This document shows, piece after piece, positions 16,673 to 26,707 of a stretch of 64,000 nucleotides of DNA. How positions within the stretch are numbered: position 1 is the first letter of the stretch; every line of letters starts with the position of its first letter. The stretch lies in NCBI RefSeq assembly GCF_024919295.1, contig NZ_JANWTC010000003.1:1-64000 (forward strand), read 5' to 3'. Both the position numbers and the translations under genes were made by a program. This DNA is from Corynebacterium lemuris. GTDB taxonomy: Bacteria > Actinomycetota > Actinomycetes > Mycobacteriales > Mycobacteriaceae. Under the pieces are notes generated by a model that worked only from the letters and a program-made list of their open reading frames with translations, did not search any database and was not told the DNA's origin.

Positions 16673-18332
16673 CGTTGTCCTCGCTTAGCCATCGGTCCAT
16701 GTTCCAGCCGATCCCGGCCAGTCCCGTGTACACCACCACGTTACCCACTGTGCGGTCGATCACGAACCAACGGGGCTGGGCCGACAGGGGAATGGCCGGC
16801 ACCTCCTCCCACAGCCGATTCTCCGCCTCCCGGAGGTATCCGACATCCACCGCCCGGGCCGAGGCCGCACCGTACTCCGCCAGCGGATCCACCGCCATGA
16901 GCACGGCATCAAGACCACCCTCACGCACCACCGTCCCACCCCACCGGCCGGTGGTCGTCCGCGACAGATCCGCCAGGGTGGACGACTCCGCGGAAACATC
17001 CACCACCGTGATGCCGGCCTCCCCGCAGGACTGGGCAAGCGCCTCAACCATCGCCGCCTTCCGCTCGTCGGGACCCAGGTAACCGATACGCACCGTGGCG
17101 CCAGCCAGAGCCCGGGCTCGCCCGATGTCAGCCGGCAGCTGCGGGTCCCCCACCTCCGCGAGCTGGGGCGCCATCGGGTCATTATGCGGCAGGGTGTGCA
17201 GCACCACCGGCGGGACCTCCACCCCGCTGATGCGCGAGGACACCGCAGCCACCGCCTGCTGGTCCACACAACCCGCGAAGGCACGCCTGGCCTCCGGGGT
17301 GGCGAAGAGCCCTGCGTCGGCGAGCACGAGAGTGTCGGTGAGGCTGCCCACCCGGCTCTCCACATCCAGGGTATTGGTCGGCTCATCCCGGTTGACCCAG
17401 GTGGGATTGGTGCTGCGGATGTCCGCGACCCGCACGGCATCCGTATCGACCAGGTGATGCGCGTCGGTCCCCCGCGGCCACACCACAATGGTTTCCAGGT
17501 GCGGGGCGTCACCGTAGTAGTGCTCATTGGGCACGAGCACGACCTCACCGTCCTCCCCCACCCGGTCGATGACGAAGGGGCCGGACGTGACCTGCAGCTC
17601 CGGGTCGAAGGTGGCGAGGTCGAAACCGCCGCGCCAGACGGGCGCGACCTCCGCGAGGGTCTCCAGATCATCGGCCTGCAGAGCGGCGTGGAGTTCCTCC
17701 GTGCTCAGGCCGACCCGCGCCGCAATCGCATGCGCCGGCAGCGTCGAACCCGGCCCGAAGAGCTGGCGCCACCGTCCCCCGCCGTCCTCGTCGAAGACGA
17801 CCGTGAAACGCTTCTGCCCCGGTTCACACTCCAACCGCAGGACGGAACGGGTCTGCGGCAGGTGGGAGCCGAAGAGCCCCTCATGCACCCCGGCCTTGTA
17901 GCTGAGCAGGAAATCCGTGCAGGTGACGGGCACTCCGTCCGAGTATTTCGCCCCATCGGCGATGGTGTAGATGACCTGCCGGTTCGCGCCGGGCAGCACC
18001 TGGGTGCTCATCAGGTCGGTGTTGGGGATCATCTGGCCGGCCGGCCCCGGCACGAAGACCGCCGGGTAGAGCCGGCCCGACAACGCCTCAGTGTTGGAGG
18101 AGGCCCCCACCTCACTCCCGGCGTTCGTGGTCAGCAGAGCGGTGTCCACGAGATAGCCGAAATGGTCCGTGGAGGCCAGCTCCGCGGCTCTGTCCCCGCC
18201 TCCCCCACCGGAGCCCGGGGAGCAGGCCACCAGCATCACCGAGGTGAGTGCGGCGACTGTCGCCGCCCTGGCGCGGCGCCCGCCCCTGAACCGTTGTCCC
18301 GCCACGTCAAACCTACTTTCCGGCCCCCACAT
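16665..18332 (-). CDS. Extracellular solute-binding lipoprotein, family 5 (Rv2585c-like)
   Basis: A 555-residue lipoprotein with the fold of peptide/nickel ABC-transporter binding proteins. The signal peptide ends in the lipobox LVAC at about residue 36, after [16 protein letters not shown], and the mature part starts with a Gly-rich linker. Binding-protein signs are [24 protein letters not shown] (split over residues 150-175) and [19 protein letters not shown]. There are no permease or ATPase genes beside it. Between apt and secF it occupies the same place as Rv2585c in Mycobacterium, an orphan binding protein of unknown ligand. The start could be a few codons further in. Confidence 0.8.
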   Translation of the reverse strand: MWGPESRFDVAGQRFRGGRRARAATVAALTSVMLVACSPGSGGGGGDRAAELASTDHFGYLVDTALLTTNAGSEVGASSNTEALSGRLYPAVFVPGPAGQMIPNTDLMSTQVLPGANRQVIYTIADGAKYSDGVPVTCTDFLLSYKAGVHEGLFGSHLPQTRSVLRLECEPGQKRFTVVFDEDGGGRWRQLFGPGSTLPAHAIAARVGLSTEELHAALQADDLETLAEVAPVWRGGFDLATFDPELQVTSGPFVIDRVGEDGEVVLVPNEHYYGDAPHLETIVVWPRGTDAHHLVDTDAVRVADIRSTNPTWVNRDEPTNTLDVESRVGSLTDTLVLADAGLFATPEARRAFAGCVDQQAVAAVSSRISGVEVPPVVLHTLPHNDPMAPQLAEVGDPQLPADIGRARALAGATVRIGYLGPDERKAAMVEALAQSCGEAGITVVDVSAESSTLADLSRTTTGRWGGTVVREGGLDAVLMAVDPLAEYGAASARAVDVGYLREAENRLWEEVPAIPLSAQPRWFVIDRTVGNVVVYTGLAGIGWNMDRWLSEDNGA

Positions 18333-18385
18333 CCACCACCGGATGTGATGCGACCAGTATAGGGGGCGGACAGTTCAGGAGAGAA

Positions 18386-19498
18386 TCACCGGCGGTCGGG
18401 GCGCCAGCTGGCGCCGGTGGCAGGTGCCTCCGCCGGGCCCGTGACGGTGCGCGGGGTCTCCGCGGGGGTGGCGGCGGCGTCGACAGGCTCTTCCCCGTTG
18501 TCCCCGCCGGCGCGGTAGGCGGCGACCTCCGCGTTGTGCTTCTTCGTGTCCTTGCGGCGGTTGACCAGGGTGACCAGCAGCGGGGTGGCCAGGAACAGCG
18601 AGGAGAAGATGCCCTCGATGACGCCGATGAGCTGGATCAGCGCCAGGTCCTTGAGGGTGCCCACGCCCATCAGCCACACGGCGACGATCATGAGCGCGAT
18701 GATCGGCAGCGCAGCGATCACCGATGTGGAGATGGAACGCATGACCGTCTGGTTGACCGCCAGGTTCGCCTCCTCCGCGTAGGTGGCGCGCCTGGAACCG
18801 AGATATCCCTCGGTGTTCTCGCGGACCTTGTCGAAGACGATGACGGTGTCGTAGATGGAGAAGGACAGCACCGTCAGCAGGCCGATCACCGAGGCCGGGG
18901 AGACCTCCAGGCCGAAGAGTGCGTAGATGCCGGCGATGAGGACACCGTCGACGACGATCGAGAGCATCGCCGCGGCGGCCATCTCCCGCTCCAGCCGGAA
19001 GGCGATGTAGAGGAAGACCAGGGCGAGGAAGACGCCCAGGGCGATGAGCATGCGCTGGGTGATCGTCGAGCCCCAGGACTCGGAGACCGTGGAGTCACCG
19101 ATCGCATCCGGCGAGGGGGTGCCCGAGGAGTCCAGCGGCTGGAACTCCTCGTAGATGGCCTCACGGGCGGAGTCGACCTGCGCGGTGGTCAGACGCTCCG
19201 AGTTGATCTCCAGGGTGCGGGAATCACCGGCACCGACGATCTGGGTGATTTCCGGGGTGACGCCGGTGGCCTCGATGAAGGTCTCCTCGACCTCCTCGAC
19301 GACCAGCTCAGCGGCCGGCATGTTCAGCTTGGTGCCGCCCTCGAAATCGATGCTGAGGTCGAAACCACGGATGCCGATGGCCGCAATGGAGATCACCATC
19401 AGGGCCGCGGTGATCCAGTACCACAGGCGGGAACGGCCGATGAAGTCGACGCCGCCCTCACCGGTGTACAGGCGTTGGAACACACTGTTCGAGCTCAT
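18386..19498 (-). CDS. secF: Protein-export membrane protein SecF
   Basis: A 370-residue subunit of the SecDF complex, which uses the proton gradient to complete translocation through SecYEG. It has a first membrane helix (about residues 27-47), an external P4-type domain (about 50-170, with GFDLSIDFEGGTKLN near the start) and five more helices ending near 320. The cytoplasmic tail is Ala/Pro-rich. FSIYDTVIVFDKVREN (about 220) is the conserved RND-type helix with the functional Asp. The ATG directly follows the secD stop without a base between, so the two are translated together. Confidence 0.95.
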   Translation of the reverse strand: MSSNSVFQRLYTGEGGVDFIGRSRLWYWITAALMVISIAAIGIRGFDLSIDFEGGTKLNMPAAELVVEEVEETFIEATGVTPEITQIVGAGDSRTLEINSERLTTAQVDSAREAIYEEFQPLDSSGTPSPDAIGDSTVSESWGSTITQRMLIALGVFLALVFLYIAFRLEREMAAAAMLSIVVDGVLIAGIYALFGLEVSPASVIGLLTVLSFSIYDTVIVFDKVRENTEGYLGSRRATYAEEANLAVNQTVMRSISTSVIAALPIIALMIVAVWLMGVGTLKDLALIQLIGVIEGIFSSLFLATPLLVTLVNRRKDTKKHNAEVAAYRAGGDNGEEPVDAAATPAETPRTVTGPAEAPATGASWRPDRR

Positions 19499-21346
19499 CT
19501 ACTTCTCCTCCGTGCTTGCGGTGGTTGCTTCTCGACGCTCCGCTGCCCCGGCCGCCGCGGCCTGGGCGATGCGTCGTTCCTCTGCCCGGTTGGCCTCCGC
19601 CAACTCGAAGACCTTGCCCATGCCGTTGACGGACGGCTTGGCGAAGAACGGCTTCCGCGCTGTCAGCAGCATCAGCGGGGCGGTGACCAGGAAGGTGACC
19701 AGCAGGTCGAAGACGGTGGTCAGGCCCAGGGTGAACGCGAAGCCCTTGACCTCACCCACGGCGAGGAAGTAGATCACCACCGCACCGATGAGGGTGACCA
19801 TGTTGCCGGTGACGATGGTGCGCTTCGCCCGGTCCCAACCGTGCTGGGCCGCCGAGCGGAAGGTCCGGCCCTCACGTACCTCATCCTTGACGCGCTCGTA
19901 GAAGACGACGAAGGAGTCCGCGGTGGTGCCGATACCGATGATCAGACCCGCCACGCCCGACAGGTCCAGCGAGTAACCGATCCAGCGGCCCAGCAGGATC
20001 AGCGAGCCGTAGACCAGCACGCCGGCGGCGCCCAGGGTGATCAGGGAGATGAAGCCGAAGAGGCGGTAGTAGGCGAACACGAAGATCGCCACCAGGATGA
20101 TGCCCACGGCACCCGCGATGAGGCCCGCCTGTAGCGAGGCGACACCGAGGGAGGCGGGGACGGACTGGGCGGTGCCGCCCGGCTCGCCGTCCTCGCCGGC
20201 GAAGGACAGCGGCAGTGCACCGTAGCGCAGGTTGTTGGCCAGGTCCTGAGCCTCCTGCTGGGTGAAGTCACCCGTGATGGAGGTCGCCGAGCCGAAGGGG
20301 GTCGCCGACTGGATCACCGGTGCGGAGATGACCTGCGAGTCCAGGGTGATGGCGATCTGGCGCTGCAGGTAATCGGTGGTCAGGTTCGTCCAGGTCTGGG
20401 AACCGGAGTTCTCACCGTCCGTCTTGAAGGCGAAGCTGATCTCCATCTGGCTGGTCTGCGGGTTGAGACCACCGGTGATCGCCCGGTCGGTGTCGATCTC
20501 GTTGCCGGTCAGGCGGGGTCCGTCCTCCTCGGTGACACCCGCCAGCAGCGGCGCCGCATCCAGGAGGTAGACCTGACCGGTGCCCGGTTCGCAGGCCACC
20601 AGCGGCAGGGCCGGGTCATCCGTCCCTGAGAGCGGGTCCACCGCGTCAGGCTCGCAGCGCATGAGGGAGCTGGCCGCCGCCTGAACCGTCGGGTCCGTGG
20701 ACTGACGGTCCACGAGCAGCATCTCGGTGACCTGCTGGCGGCGTTCAGTCGCTTCCAGCGAGTTCGCCGGCTCCGGCAGCGGCTGCGCCGTGAGCTCCGG
20801 GGCCTCGACCGGCTCCGTGCCCTCCGGCAGGTTGGTGTTGATCGCGTTGATGACCGTGGTCACCGCGCCTTCAGCCTGCTCCGGGGTGATCACCCCGAAC
20901 TCGACCCAGCGGTCCGCCATGGCGCCGAGCTCGCCGGGCAGGGCGGCGACGTCGGGGCCGGCGGGCACGGCCACGGGGCGGAACAGCAGCTGGGAGGTCT
21001 GGCCGACGGCGCGGGCCTGCGAGGTGTCCTCGCCCGGCACCGTGATGACCAGGGTGTTGCCGTCAGTGACCACACTGGCGCCGCTGACGCCCATGCCGTT
21101 GACACGGTTCTCCAGGATGACGCGGGCCTGGGCCAGCTGATCCGCGGTGGGCTCCTCACCCTGCGGGACCAGTGTGACGCGGGTGCCGCCCTGGAGGTCA
21201 ATACCGAGTTTGGGGGTGCCCTGACGGTCGCCGGTGAAGAACACCAGGGCGTAGACCACCGCGAGAATCAGGACGAATAACGCCAGTGCACGCTTCGGCC
21301 AGGCCCGCTGGGACCCTGACCGTTCGCGTCGGGATGTGACGGACAA
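19499..21346 (-). CDS. secD: Protein translocase subunit SecD
   Basis: A 615-residue partner of SecF. It has a first helix (about residues 18-36, ALALFVLILAVVYALVFF), a large periplasmic-side domain starting LGIDLQGGTRVTLVPQG, and five C-terminal helices with GIGTTADSFVVFYERVKDE, which holds the conserved Asp. The chosen start is TTG 21346, because GAGGAG lies 8-13 bases upstream and the product then matches the usual SecD N-terminus. An in-frame GTG at 21484 would add 46 residues that look non-coding. The region before the start carries three hairpins, the last terminator-like (21366-21391). Confidence 0.9.
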   Translation of the reverse strand: MSVTSRRERSGSQRAWPKRALALFVLILAVVYALVFFTGDRQGTPKLGIDLQGGTRVTLVPQGEEPTADQLAQARVILENRVNGMGVSGASVVTDGNTLVITVPGEDTSQARAVGQTSQLLFRPVAVPAGPDVAALPGELGAMADRWVEFGVITPEQAEGAVTTVINAINTNLPEGTEPVEAPELTAQPLPEPANSLEATERRQQVTEMLLVDRQSTDPTVQAAASSLMRCEPDAVDPLSGTDDPALPLVACEPGTGQVYLLDAAPLLAGVTEEDGPRLTGNEIDTDRAITGGLNPQTSQMEISFAFKTDGENSGSQTWTNLTTDYLQRQIAITLDSQVISAPVIQSATPFGSATSITGDFTQQEAQDLANNLRYGALPLSFAGEDGEPGGTAQSVPASLGVASLQAGLIAGAVGIILVAIFVFAYYRLFGFISLITLGAAGVLVYGSLILLGRWIGYSLDLSGVAGLIIGIGTTADSFVVFYERVKDEVREGRTFRSAAQHGWDRAKRTIVTGNMVTLIGAVVIYFLAVGEVKGFAFTLGLTTVFDLLVTFLVTAPLMLLTARKPFFAKPSVNGMGKVFELAEANRAEERRIAQAAAAGAAERREATTASTEEK

Positions 21347-21365
21347 TGAGGTGACTCCTCTGGAT

Positions 21366-21391
21366 AAAAAAGCGCCACCGGTAACCCGGTG
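21366..21391 (-). terminator. Terminator-like hairpin (possible attenuator) in the secD leader
   Basis: On the minus strand CACCGG, loop GTTA and CCGGTG are followed by GCGC and six T residues, ending about 20 bases before the secD TTG. The stem is short (6 base pairs) but the U-run is clean. Full termination here would silence secDF, so conditional read-through or a weak terminator is more likely. Other hairpins in this leader are at 21491-21506 (CCATGC with GCATGG) and near 21454-21478 (CTCCGCC with GGCGGAG). Confidence 0.55.
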
Positions 21392-21560
21392 ACGACTGCC
21401 GTCCGTGTCCCGTTCGGGAAGCTTCGCGACGGCCAACGGTCTGAATGACGCACTTCTCCGCCCCTGTTCCGGCGGAGACTGCACAAACGACCATGCTACG
21501 GCATGGTTTGCCCTGATTCAGCACAGGGCGTGTGAGTTCGGCCATGCCCGGACCATGGGT

Positions 21561-21974
21561 CTACCGGTTCTCCGGGCGGCCCTCATCATTGTCCGGGAAG
21601 TTCTCCGGGTGCTCGGCCGGGTACTCCGGGTGCTGGTAGCCCTGGGTCCCGGTCGTACCGGTGGAGGCATCGTAGGTGGACTGGTAACCGGAGGCGCCGA
21701 GAGCACCGGGGGCTGCGGAGGGCTCGGCCTGGCGCAGCACGGCGATGCGGTCCATCACCACGACCATGCCCGGGGCCAGCTCGATGTCCAGCTCAGTGTC
21801 GCGGACACCCACGATGGTGCCGTGGATACCGGAGACGGTGACCACGCGGTCGCCCATCTTGAGGGCGGCCTGCATGCCCTGCACCTCAGCCTGGCGCTTG
21901 CGCTGGGAGCGCATCATGAATACGGAGGGCAGGATGAATACCGCCAGAATGAGGAGAAGGAGAAGAATGTCCAT
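21561..21974 (-). CDS. yajC: Preprotein translocase subunit YajC
   Basis: A 137-residue accessory protein of the SecDF-YajC complex. Residues 2-20 are the single membrane helix (DILLLLLILAVFILPSVFMM); a basic stretch RSQRKRQAEVQ and the conserved domain with LKMGDRVVTVSGIHGTIVGV follow. The C-terminal third is a Gly/Thr/Pro/Tyr-rich tail of low complexity. ATG 21974 is the natural start directly before the helix. It precedes secD with 214 bases between, much more than the other gaps of this operon; that interval is described as a regulatory leader. Confidence 0.92.
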   Translation of the reverse strand: MDILLLLLILAVFILPSVFMMRSQRKRQAEVQGMQAALKMGDRVVTVSGIHGTIVGVRDTELDIELAPGMVVVMDRIAVLRQAEPSAAPGALGASGYQSTYDASTGTTGTQGYQHPEYPAEHPENFPDNDEGRPENR

Positions 21975-22022
21975 GGTGGGCCAGTCTGCCAGATTGCGGC
22001 GCCGGCCCACCAGCGGGCGGGC

Positions 22023-23072
22023 TCACAGCTGCCCGAGAGCACCTTCCGGTGGTTCCAGACCGAGGTGGCGCCAGGCGGCGGCGGTGGCCACCCGGCCCCG
22101 GCCGGTGCGGGCCACCAGTCCGGCACGGACCAGATAGGGCTCGCAGACCTCCTCGACGGTGGCGGGCTCCTCACCCACCGCGACAGCCAGGGTGTTCACC
22201 CCTACGGGTCCGCCGCCGTGGCCGCGCACGAGGGCGGAGAGCACGGCGCGGTCGAGCCGGTCGAGGCCGAGTTCGTCGACGTCGAAGACCTGCAGGGCAC
22301 CCTGTGCGGCGGCGAGGTCGATGTGGCCGTCGGCGTTGACCTCCGCGAAATCCCGGACCCGGCGCAGCAGCCGGTTGGCGATACGCGGTGTCCCCCGCGA
22401 ACGGGAGGCGATCTCCACACCGGCATCCGGGTCCATGGTCACGTCGAGGATCCGGGCGGCGCGGGTGACCACGCGGGTGAGGTCCTCGACGTCATAGAAC
22501 TCCATCTGGGCGGTGAAACCGAAACGGTCGCGCAACGGCCCGGTGAGCATGCCGGAGCGGGTGGTCGCCCCCACCAGGGTGAACGGGGGAAGTTCCAGCG
22601 GGATGGAGGTGGCTCCGGGGCCCTTGCCCACGATGACGTCGATCCGGAAGTCCTCCATGGCCATGTAGAGCATCTCCTCCGCGGGGCGGGCGATGCGGTG
22701 GATCTCGTCGATGAACAGGACGTCTCCCTCCGTGAGGTTGGAGAGCATGGCCGCCAGATCCCCTGCCCGTTCCAGCGCCGGACCGGAGGTCATGCGCAGG
22801 TTGGTGTTGAGCTCCTGCGCGATGATCATCGCCATCGTTGTCTTGCCCAACCCGGGCGGGCCCGAGAGCAGGACGTGGTCCGGGGTCACACCGCGGTTCT
22901 TCGCGCCGGTGAGCACGAGCGAGAGCTGGTCGCGGACCTTGGGCTGGCCGATGAACTCGTCCAGGCTGCGGGGGCGCAGCGTGGTCTCGGTGTCCTGCTC
23001 GCCGGCCAGCACCTGCGTGTCGACGTCGCGCTCCTCCGGCAGCGCGAATTCCGTGCGTTCCATGTCACCCAT
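22023..23072 (-). CDS. ruvB: Holliday junction branch-migration ATPase RuvB
   Basis: A 349-residue AAA+ motor that, with RuvA, drives branch migration of Holliday junctions in recombination and repair. The Walker A motif is [11 protein letters not shown] (about residue 70), Walker B is [10 protein letters not shown] (about 120), and sensor 1 is near [10 protein letters not shown]. The C-terminal winged-helix domain contains [23 protein letters not shown]. Length and order (ruvC-ruvA-ruvB) are standard. It lies 7 bases after ruvA. Confidence 0.97.
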   Translation of the reverse strand: MGDMERTEFALPEERDVDTQVLAGEQDTETTLRPRSLDEFIGQPKVRDQLSLVLTGAKNRGVTPDHVLLSGPPGLGKTTMAMIIAQELNTNLRMTSGPALERAGDLAAMLSNLTEGDVLFIDEIHRIARPAEEMLYMAMEDFRIDVIVGKGPGATSIPLELPPFTLVGATTRSGMLTGPLRDRFGFTAQMEFYDVEDLTRVVTRAARILDVTMDPDAGVEIASRSRGTPRIANRLLRRVRDFAEVNADGHIDLAAAQGALQVFDVDELGLDRLDRAVLSALVRGHGGGPVGVNTLAVAVGEEPATVEEVCEPYLVRAGLVARTGRGRVATAAAWRHLGLEPPEGALGQL

Positions 23073-23079
23073 GACTCAC

Positions 23080-23688
23080 CTACTTCCGGCCGAGCTGGGT
23101 CAGGGCCGCGCGGAGGGCGGCGGCGGTGTCCAGGGCGGGGTTCTCCGCCAGCACGCCCTCCACGACCGGTTGGGCGACCCGGTCGGTGAAACCCAGTCCC
23201 AGGAGGGCCTCGGTCACCTGCTCGACGACGGCCTCAGCGGCGGTGGGCAGCTGGGGCGCGGGGGCATTCTCGTCCTCCGGCGCCGCGAAAGCGGCGACCT
23301 TGTCCTTGAGTTCGAGGATGAGTCTCTCGGCCATCCGTTTGCCCACGCCGGGGATGCGCTGCAGGGCCTTGGCATCCTCCCCGGCGATGGCCTGGGACAG
23401 CTCCCCGGCGTTGAAGACGGACAGGCAGGCCACCGCCAGGCGCGGCCCCAGGCCGGTGACCGTCTGCAGGAGGTGGAACATGCCGCGGTCCTCATCAGAG
23501 CTGAAACCGTGGAGGATGTGGGCGTCCTCCCGCACGATGAGGCTGGTCAGGATCAGTGTTTCCTCGCCGCGCCGTAGTGTGGCCAGGGTGGCGGGGGTGG
23601 CCTCGACGCGGTAGCCCACGCCGGCACACTCGATGACGGCATGGTCCAGTCCGATGCCGATGACTGTGCCACGCAGGGAGGCGATCAT
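23080..23688 (-). CDS. ruvA: Holliday junction branch-migration protein RuvA
   Basis: A 202-residue protein that binds four-way junctions and loads RuvB. It has an N-terminal OB domain ([13 protein letters not shown]...ECAGVGY), two helix-hairpin-helix segments ([18 protein letters not shown] and [19 protein letters not shown], about residues 68-125), an Ala/Pro linker and a C-terminal RuvB-binding domain ([10 protein letters not shown]). The start ATG 23688 overlaps the ruvC stop by 4 bases. Confidence 0.96.
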   Translation of the reverse strand: MIASLRGTVIGIGLDHAVIECAGVGYRVEATPATLATLRRGEETLILTSLIVREDAHILHGFSSDEDRGMFHLLQTVTGLGPRLAVACLSVFNAGELSQAIAGEDAKALQRIPGVGKRMAERLILELKDKVAAFAAPEDENAPAPQLPTAAEAVVEQVTEALLGLGFTDRVAQPVVEGVLAENPALDTAAALRAALTQLGRK

Positions 23689-24221
23689 GATGTGGCTCCT
23701 TCGGAGTTGAGCAGGGCGGCGGTACGGGCCAGCAGCGGAGCACGCCAGCAGTGGCACACCGCCAGCGCCAGGGCATCGGCGGCGTCCGCCGGTTTCGGCG
23801 GTTCGGTCAGTCCCAGGATCCGGGTGATCATGGTGGTCATCTGTTTCTTGTCGGCCCGCCCGTTGCCGGAGATGGCCTTCTTGACCTCGGAGGGGGTGTA
23901 CATGTGCACCGGGATCCCCCGTTCCGCGGCCGCCAGGACAAGCACCCCGGAGGCGTGGGCGGTGTGGATGACCGTGGACACGTTGCCGCGCTCGAAGACC
24001 CGCTCGACAGCGACGACATCGGGACGGTAATCGTCCATCCACTGGTTGACCCCGGCGGACAGGCGTTTGAGCCGTTCAGGCAGCTCCGCGGTCGCCGGGG
24101 TGCGGACGATACCGACGGCGACCGGCAGCACCGACCGCCCCCGGCCGGCCTGTACCACGGAGAGTCCACACCGGGTCAGTCCCGGGTCAATGCCCATCAC
24201 GCGCAGTCCTGCAAGACTCAA
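23685..24221 (-). CDS. ruvC: Crossover junction endodeoxyribonuclease RuvC
   Basis: A 178-residue Holliday junction resolvase. Catalytic acidic residues are visible in [11 protein letters not shown] (Asp), [12 protein letters not shown] (Glu) and [15 protein letters not shown] (Asp pair). The upstream limit of the frame is a TTG at 24221; no strong ribosome site is seen. A later GTG directly before MGIDPGLT would give the shorter N-terminus common in the family. ruvC heads the ruvCAB operon and is separated from yebC by 67 bases. Confidence 0.93.
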   Translation of the reverse strand: MSLAGLRVMGIDPGLTRCGLSVVQAGRGRSVLPVAVGIVRTPATAELPERLKRLSAGVNQWMDDYRPDVVAVERVFERGNVSTVIHTAHASGVLVLAAAERGIPVHMYTPSEVKKAISGNGRADKKQMTTMITRILGLTEPPKPADAADALALAVCHCWRAPLLARTAALLNSEGATS

Positions 24222-24288
24222 ACCGCCGCCCGTACCTTTCTGTGTGACTCCACCCCCAACTTATAGCACACATGTCCGAAAAGTGGCC

Positions 24289-25041
24289 TCAGGCGTCCAG
24301 CGCGGCGATGACCTCGTCGGACAGGTCCATGTTGGTGTACACGTCCTGCACGTCATCGGCGTCCTCGAGGGCGTCGATGAGCTTGATCATCTTCTTCGCG
24401 CCCTCGAGGTCCAGCGGGACCTCGACGGAGGCGCGGAAGTCCTGGTCGGAGTCGTCGACCTCGATGCCGGCCTCCTCCAGCGCGGCCTTGACAGCCGGGA
24501 TGTCGGTGGGGGCACAGACGATCTCGAACTTCTCGCCCAGGTCGTTGACCTCCTCCGCTCCGGCGTCCAGCACGGCCATGAGGACGTCATCCTCGGTGAG
24601 CTCGCCCTTGTCCACCAGGACGATGCCGGTGCGGGTGAACAGGTAGGCGACGGAACCGGATTCGCCCAGGTTGCCGCCGTTCTTGGTCATGGCGGTGCGC
24701 ACCTCGGTGGCGGCGCGGTTGCGGTTGTCCGTCAGGCACTCGATGAGGACAGCCACACCGTTGGGGCCGTAACCCTCATAGGTGATGTTCTCCCAGTTCG
24801 CGCCGCCGCCCTCTTCACCGGCACCGCGCTTGCGGGCACGCTCGATGTTGTCGTTGGGAACGGAGGCCTTCTTGGCCTTGCGGATCATGTCGTCCAGCGT
24901 CGGGTTGCCGGCCGGGTCACCGCCGCCGATGCGCGCAGCGACCTCGATCGCCTTGATCGCCTTCGCCCATTCCTTGCTGCGCTTCGCGTCGTTCGCAGCC
25001 TTCTTGTGCTTCGTGGTCGCCCACTTTGAGTGGCCTGCCAT
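24289..25041 (-). CDS. yebC: YebC/PmpR-family protein
   Basis: A 250-residue protein of the YebC family, long annotated as a transcriptional regulator; some members are now implicated in translation at difficult proline stretches. The N-terminus [19 protein letters not shown], the segment [18 protein letters not shown], and [21 protein letters not shown] are the family hallmarks. A minus-strand TATAAT at 25158-25153 in the upstream gap may be its -10. In Mycobacterium the same cluster has pdxT between yebC and tesB; here that space is only 139 bases. Confidence 0.93.
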   Translation of the reverse strand: MAGHSKWATTKHKKAANDAKRSKEWAKAIKAIEVAARIGGGDPAGNPTLDDMIRKAKKASVPNDNIERARKRGAGEEGGGANWENITYEGYGPNGVAVLIECLTDNRNRAATEVRTAMTKNGGNLGESGSVAYLFTRTGIVLVDKGELTEDDVLMAVLDAGAEEVNDLGEKFEIVCAPTDIPAVKAALEEAGIEVDDSDQDFRASVEVPLDLEGAKKMIKLIDALEDADDVQDVYTNMDLSDEVIAALDA

Positions 25042-25180
25042 CAGATCCCTTTCTCTCTGCCCCGTCTGATTCCCGTTGCACTCTCAACCCCGACGGGCGA
25101 GGGAGCGGGCAGTACGGAATCGGCGGGGACGTCGGCTGACTTGACCTGCCTGATTATACGCAGGTCACCAAATTGCCCGG

Positions 25181-26041
25181 TTATTTCGACGCGGTCCTCC
25201 GTGTCGGGATCACCTCACCGCCCTCCCGCAGGGTGCGGGTGAGGCCTTCCTGGGTGACCACGGCGACCAGATTTCCCGCCCGGTCGAAGATACGCCCGTG
25301 GGTCAGGGCACGCCCCCCGTGGGCGGACGGCGAGACCTGGTCGTAGAGCAGCCACTCGTCAGCGCGGAAGGGGCGCAGGAACCACATTGCGTGGTCCAGG
25401 CTCGCCATCTGTGCCCTGTGGTCCGGGTGCGGCACCATCGCGGAGTGCAGCAGCGTCATGTCCGACATGTAGGCCAGGGTGCAGATGTGGAAGGTCTCGT
25501 CGTCAGGGAGTGGGCGTCGGGACCGGAACCACACCACCTGCTGGCCCGGGGAGTATTTATCGCGCTCGTAGTCCGTGGAGGGCACGACGTGGATGTCCCA
25601 GTCGCCCCATTCCTCCAGCAGCGCGCGGGAGGAGACCGGCAGGGTGGAACCGTCCTGGGTCAATTCCTCGGGGCCCGGCACGTCCCGCATGATGGCGGAG
25701 TGCTCCGGGCCTGCGTCGTCCCGCCGGTGGAAGCTGGCCTGCATGGAGAAGATGGTCTCCCCGTCCTGGACGGCCCGGACCTGCCGGGAGGCGAAGCTGC
25801 CGCCGTCACGGATCCGGTCGACCAGGAAGATGGTGGGGTCGGCCGACTTGCCGGGGGCCACGAAATAACCGTGCAGGGAGTGGACCGTCAGGTCGCGCTC
25901 GATGGTCTCCGTGGCTGCGACCAGTGCCTGTGCCGCCACCTGCCCGCCGAAGGTGCGCGGCAGCTTCGAGTCCGCCGCGGGGCCGCGGAAGATGTCGCGG
26001 TCGATCCGCTCCAGTCCGAGAATGTGCTCGATCTGACTCAT
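25181..26041 (-). CDS. tesB: Acyl-CoA thioesterase II
   Basis: A 286-residue double-hotdog thioesterase that hydrolyses medium- and long-chain acyl-CoA. Signs are DIFRGPAADSKLPRTFGGQVAAQALVAA (seen in parts near residue 17-45), VHSLHGYFVAPGKSADPTIF (about 73-92) and, in the second hotdog, LDHAMWFLRPFRADEWLLYDQ with SAHGGRALTHGRIFD. The catalytic Asp of TesB lies in the SLDHAMWF region. It is divergent from the DUF3817 gene with 90 bases between. Confidence 0.93.
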   Translation of the reverse strand: MSQIEHILGLERIDRDIFRGPAADSKLPRTFGGQVAAQALVAATETIERDLTVHSLHGYFVAPGKSADPTIFLVDRIRDGGSFASRQVRAVQDGETIFSMQASFHRRDDAGPEHSAIMRDVPGPEELTQDGSTLPVSSRALLEEWGDWDIHVVPSTDYERDKYSPGQQVVWFRSRRPLPDDETFHICTLAYMSDMTLLHSAMVPHPDHRAQMASLDHAMWFLRPFRADEWLLYDQVSPSAHGGRALTHGRIFDRAGNLVAVVTQEGLTRTLREGGEVIPTRRTASK

Positions 26042-26117
26042 GGTGTCCTTTCCCAGCCGGTTACTGCCCCTGGAACTCTACCGAAACGGCCGACTGTCCC
26101 GTTTTCCCACCCACCGG

Positions 26118-26123
26118 TAGCAT
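26118..26123 (+). promoter_or_regulatory. -10 box (TAGCAT) for leaderless DUF3817 gene
   Basis: TAGCAT ends 8 bases before ATG 26132, so the transcript probably begins at the start codon. Confidence 0.45.
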
Positions 26124-26131
26124 CAGCCCAC

Positions 26132-26644
26132 ATGAGCACGATCTCCCCGACCGAGACCACCACCCGCCTGATCCCCAAGACATTCCACCGTTTCGCCGCC
26201 CTCACGGAGATGGTGACCTGGTCGTTGCTGATCATCGGCATGGCCCTGAAGTACTCCGGCACCACCGACGCCGTCATGCCCTTCGCGGGCGGCATCCACG
26301 GCTTCGGTTTCCTCACCTTCGCGGCCATCACCACCCTGCTGTGGATCAACAACCGCTGGTCCTTGGGCCAGGGCATCGTCGGGCTGGGCGTGTCGATCAT
26401 CCCGTTCGCGGCCTGGCCCTTCACCATGTGGGCGGACCGGAAGGGCCTGCTGGATGGTGGCTGGCGTTTCGCCGACACCACCGAGGAACCCCGCAACCTT
26501 CCGGAGAGGATCCTGGCACAGTTCGTGCGCCGTCCGGCACGCTCCATCATCATCCTGCTGATCGTCATCGCCGTTGTCTTCACGGCGTTGCTGCTCATCG
26601 GGCAGCCCTATGATCCGGATGCGATCGCGGACCGCGTCAACTGA
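26132..26644 (+). CDS. DUF3817-type membrane protein
   Basis: A 170-residue membrane protein. Residues 22-160 contain about four hydrophobic helices: LTEMVTWSLLIIGMALKY, GIHGFGFLTFAAITTLLW, GIVGLGVSIIPFAAWPFTM and SIIILLIVIAVVFTALLLIG. The N-terminal pattern FHRFAALTEMVTWSLL with GGIHGFGF is typical of DUF3817 proteins; the function is unknown. ATG 26132 is preceded by a TAGCAT -10 box and no ribosome site. It is inserted on the plus strand between tesB and pdxS, which in Mycobacterium are neighbours in one direction. Confidence 0.8.
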   Translation: MSTISPTETTTRLIPKTFHRFAALTEMVTWSLLIIGMALKYSGTTDAVMPFAGGIHGFGFLTFAAITTLLWINNRWSLGQGIVGLGVSIIPFAAWPFTMWADRKGLLDGGWRFADTTEEPRNLPERILAQFVRRPARSIIILLIVIAVVFTALLLIGQPYDPDAIADRVN

Positions 26645-26653
26645 TCAGGGAGA

Positions 26654-26691
26654 AAATAATCCACGTTCCGGTACCGGGACGTGGATTATTT
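26654..26691. terminator. Bidirectional terminator between DUF3817 gene and pdxS
   Basis: A perfect 13-base-pair stem, AAATAATCCACGT (26654-26666) with its complement at 26679-26691, has A/T-rich ends that serve as U-runs in both directions. It lies between convergent genes. Confidence 0.9.
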
Positions 26692-26707
26692 CGTTGGCGG
26701 GCCGGAG

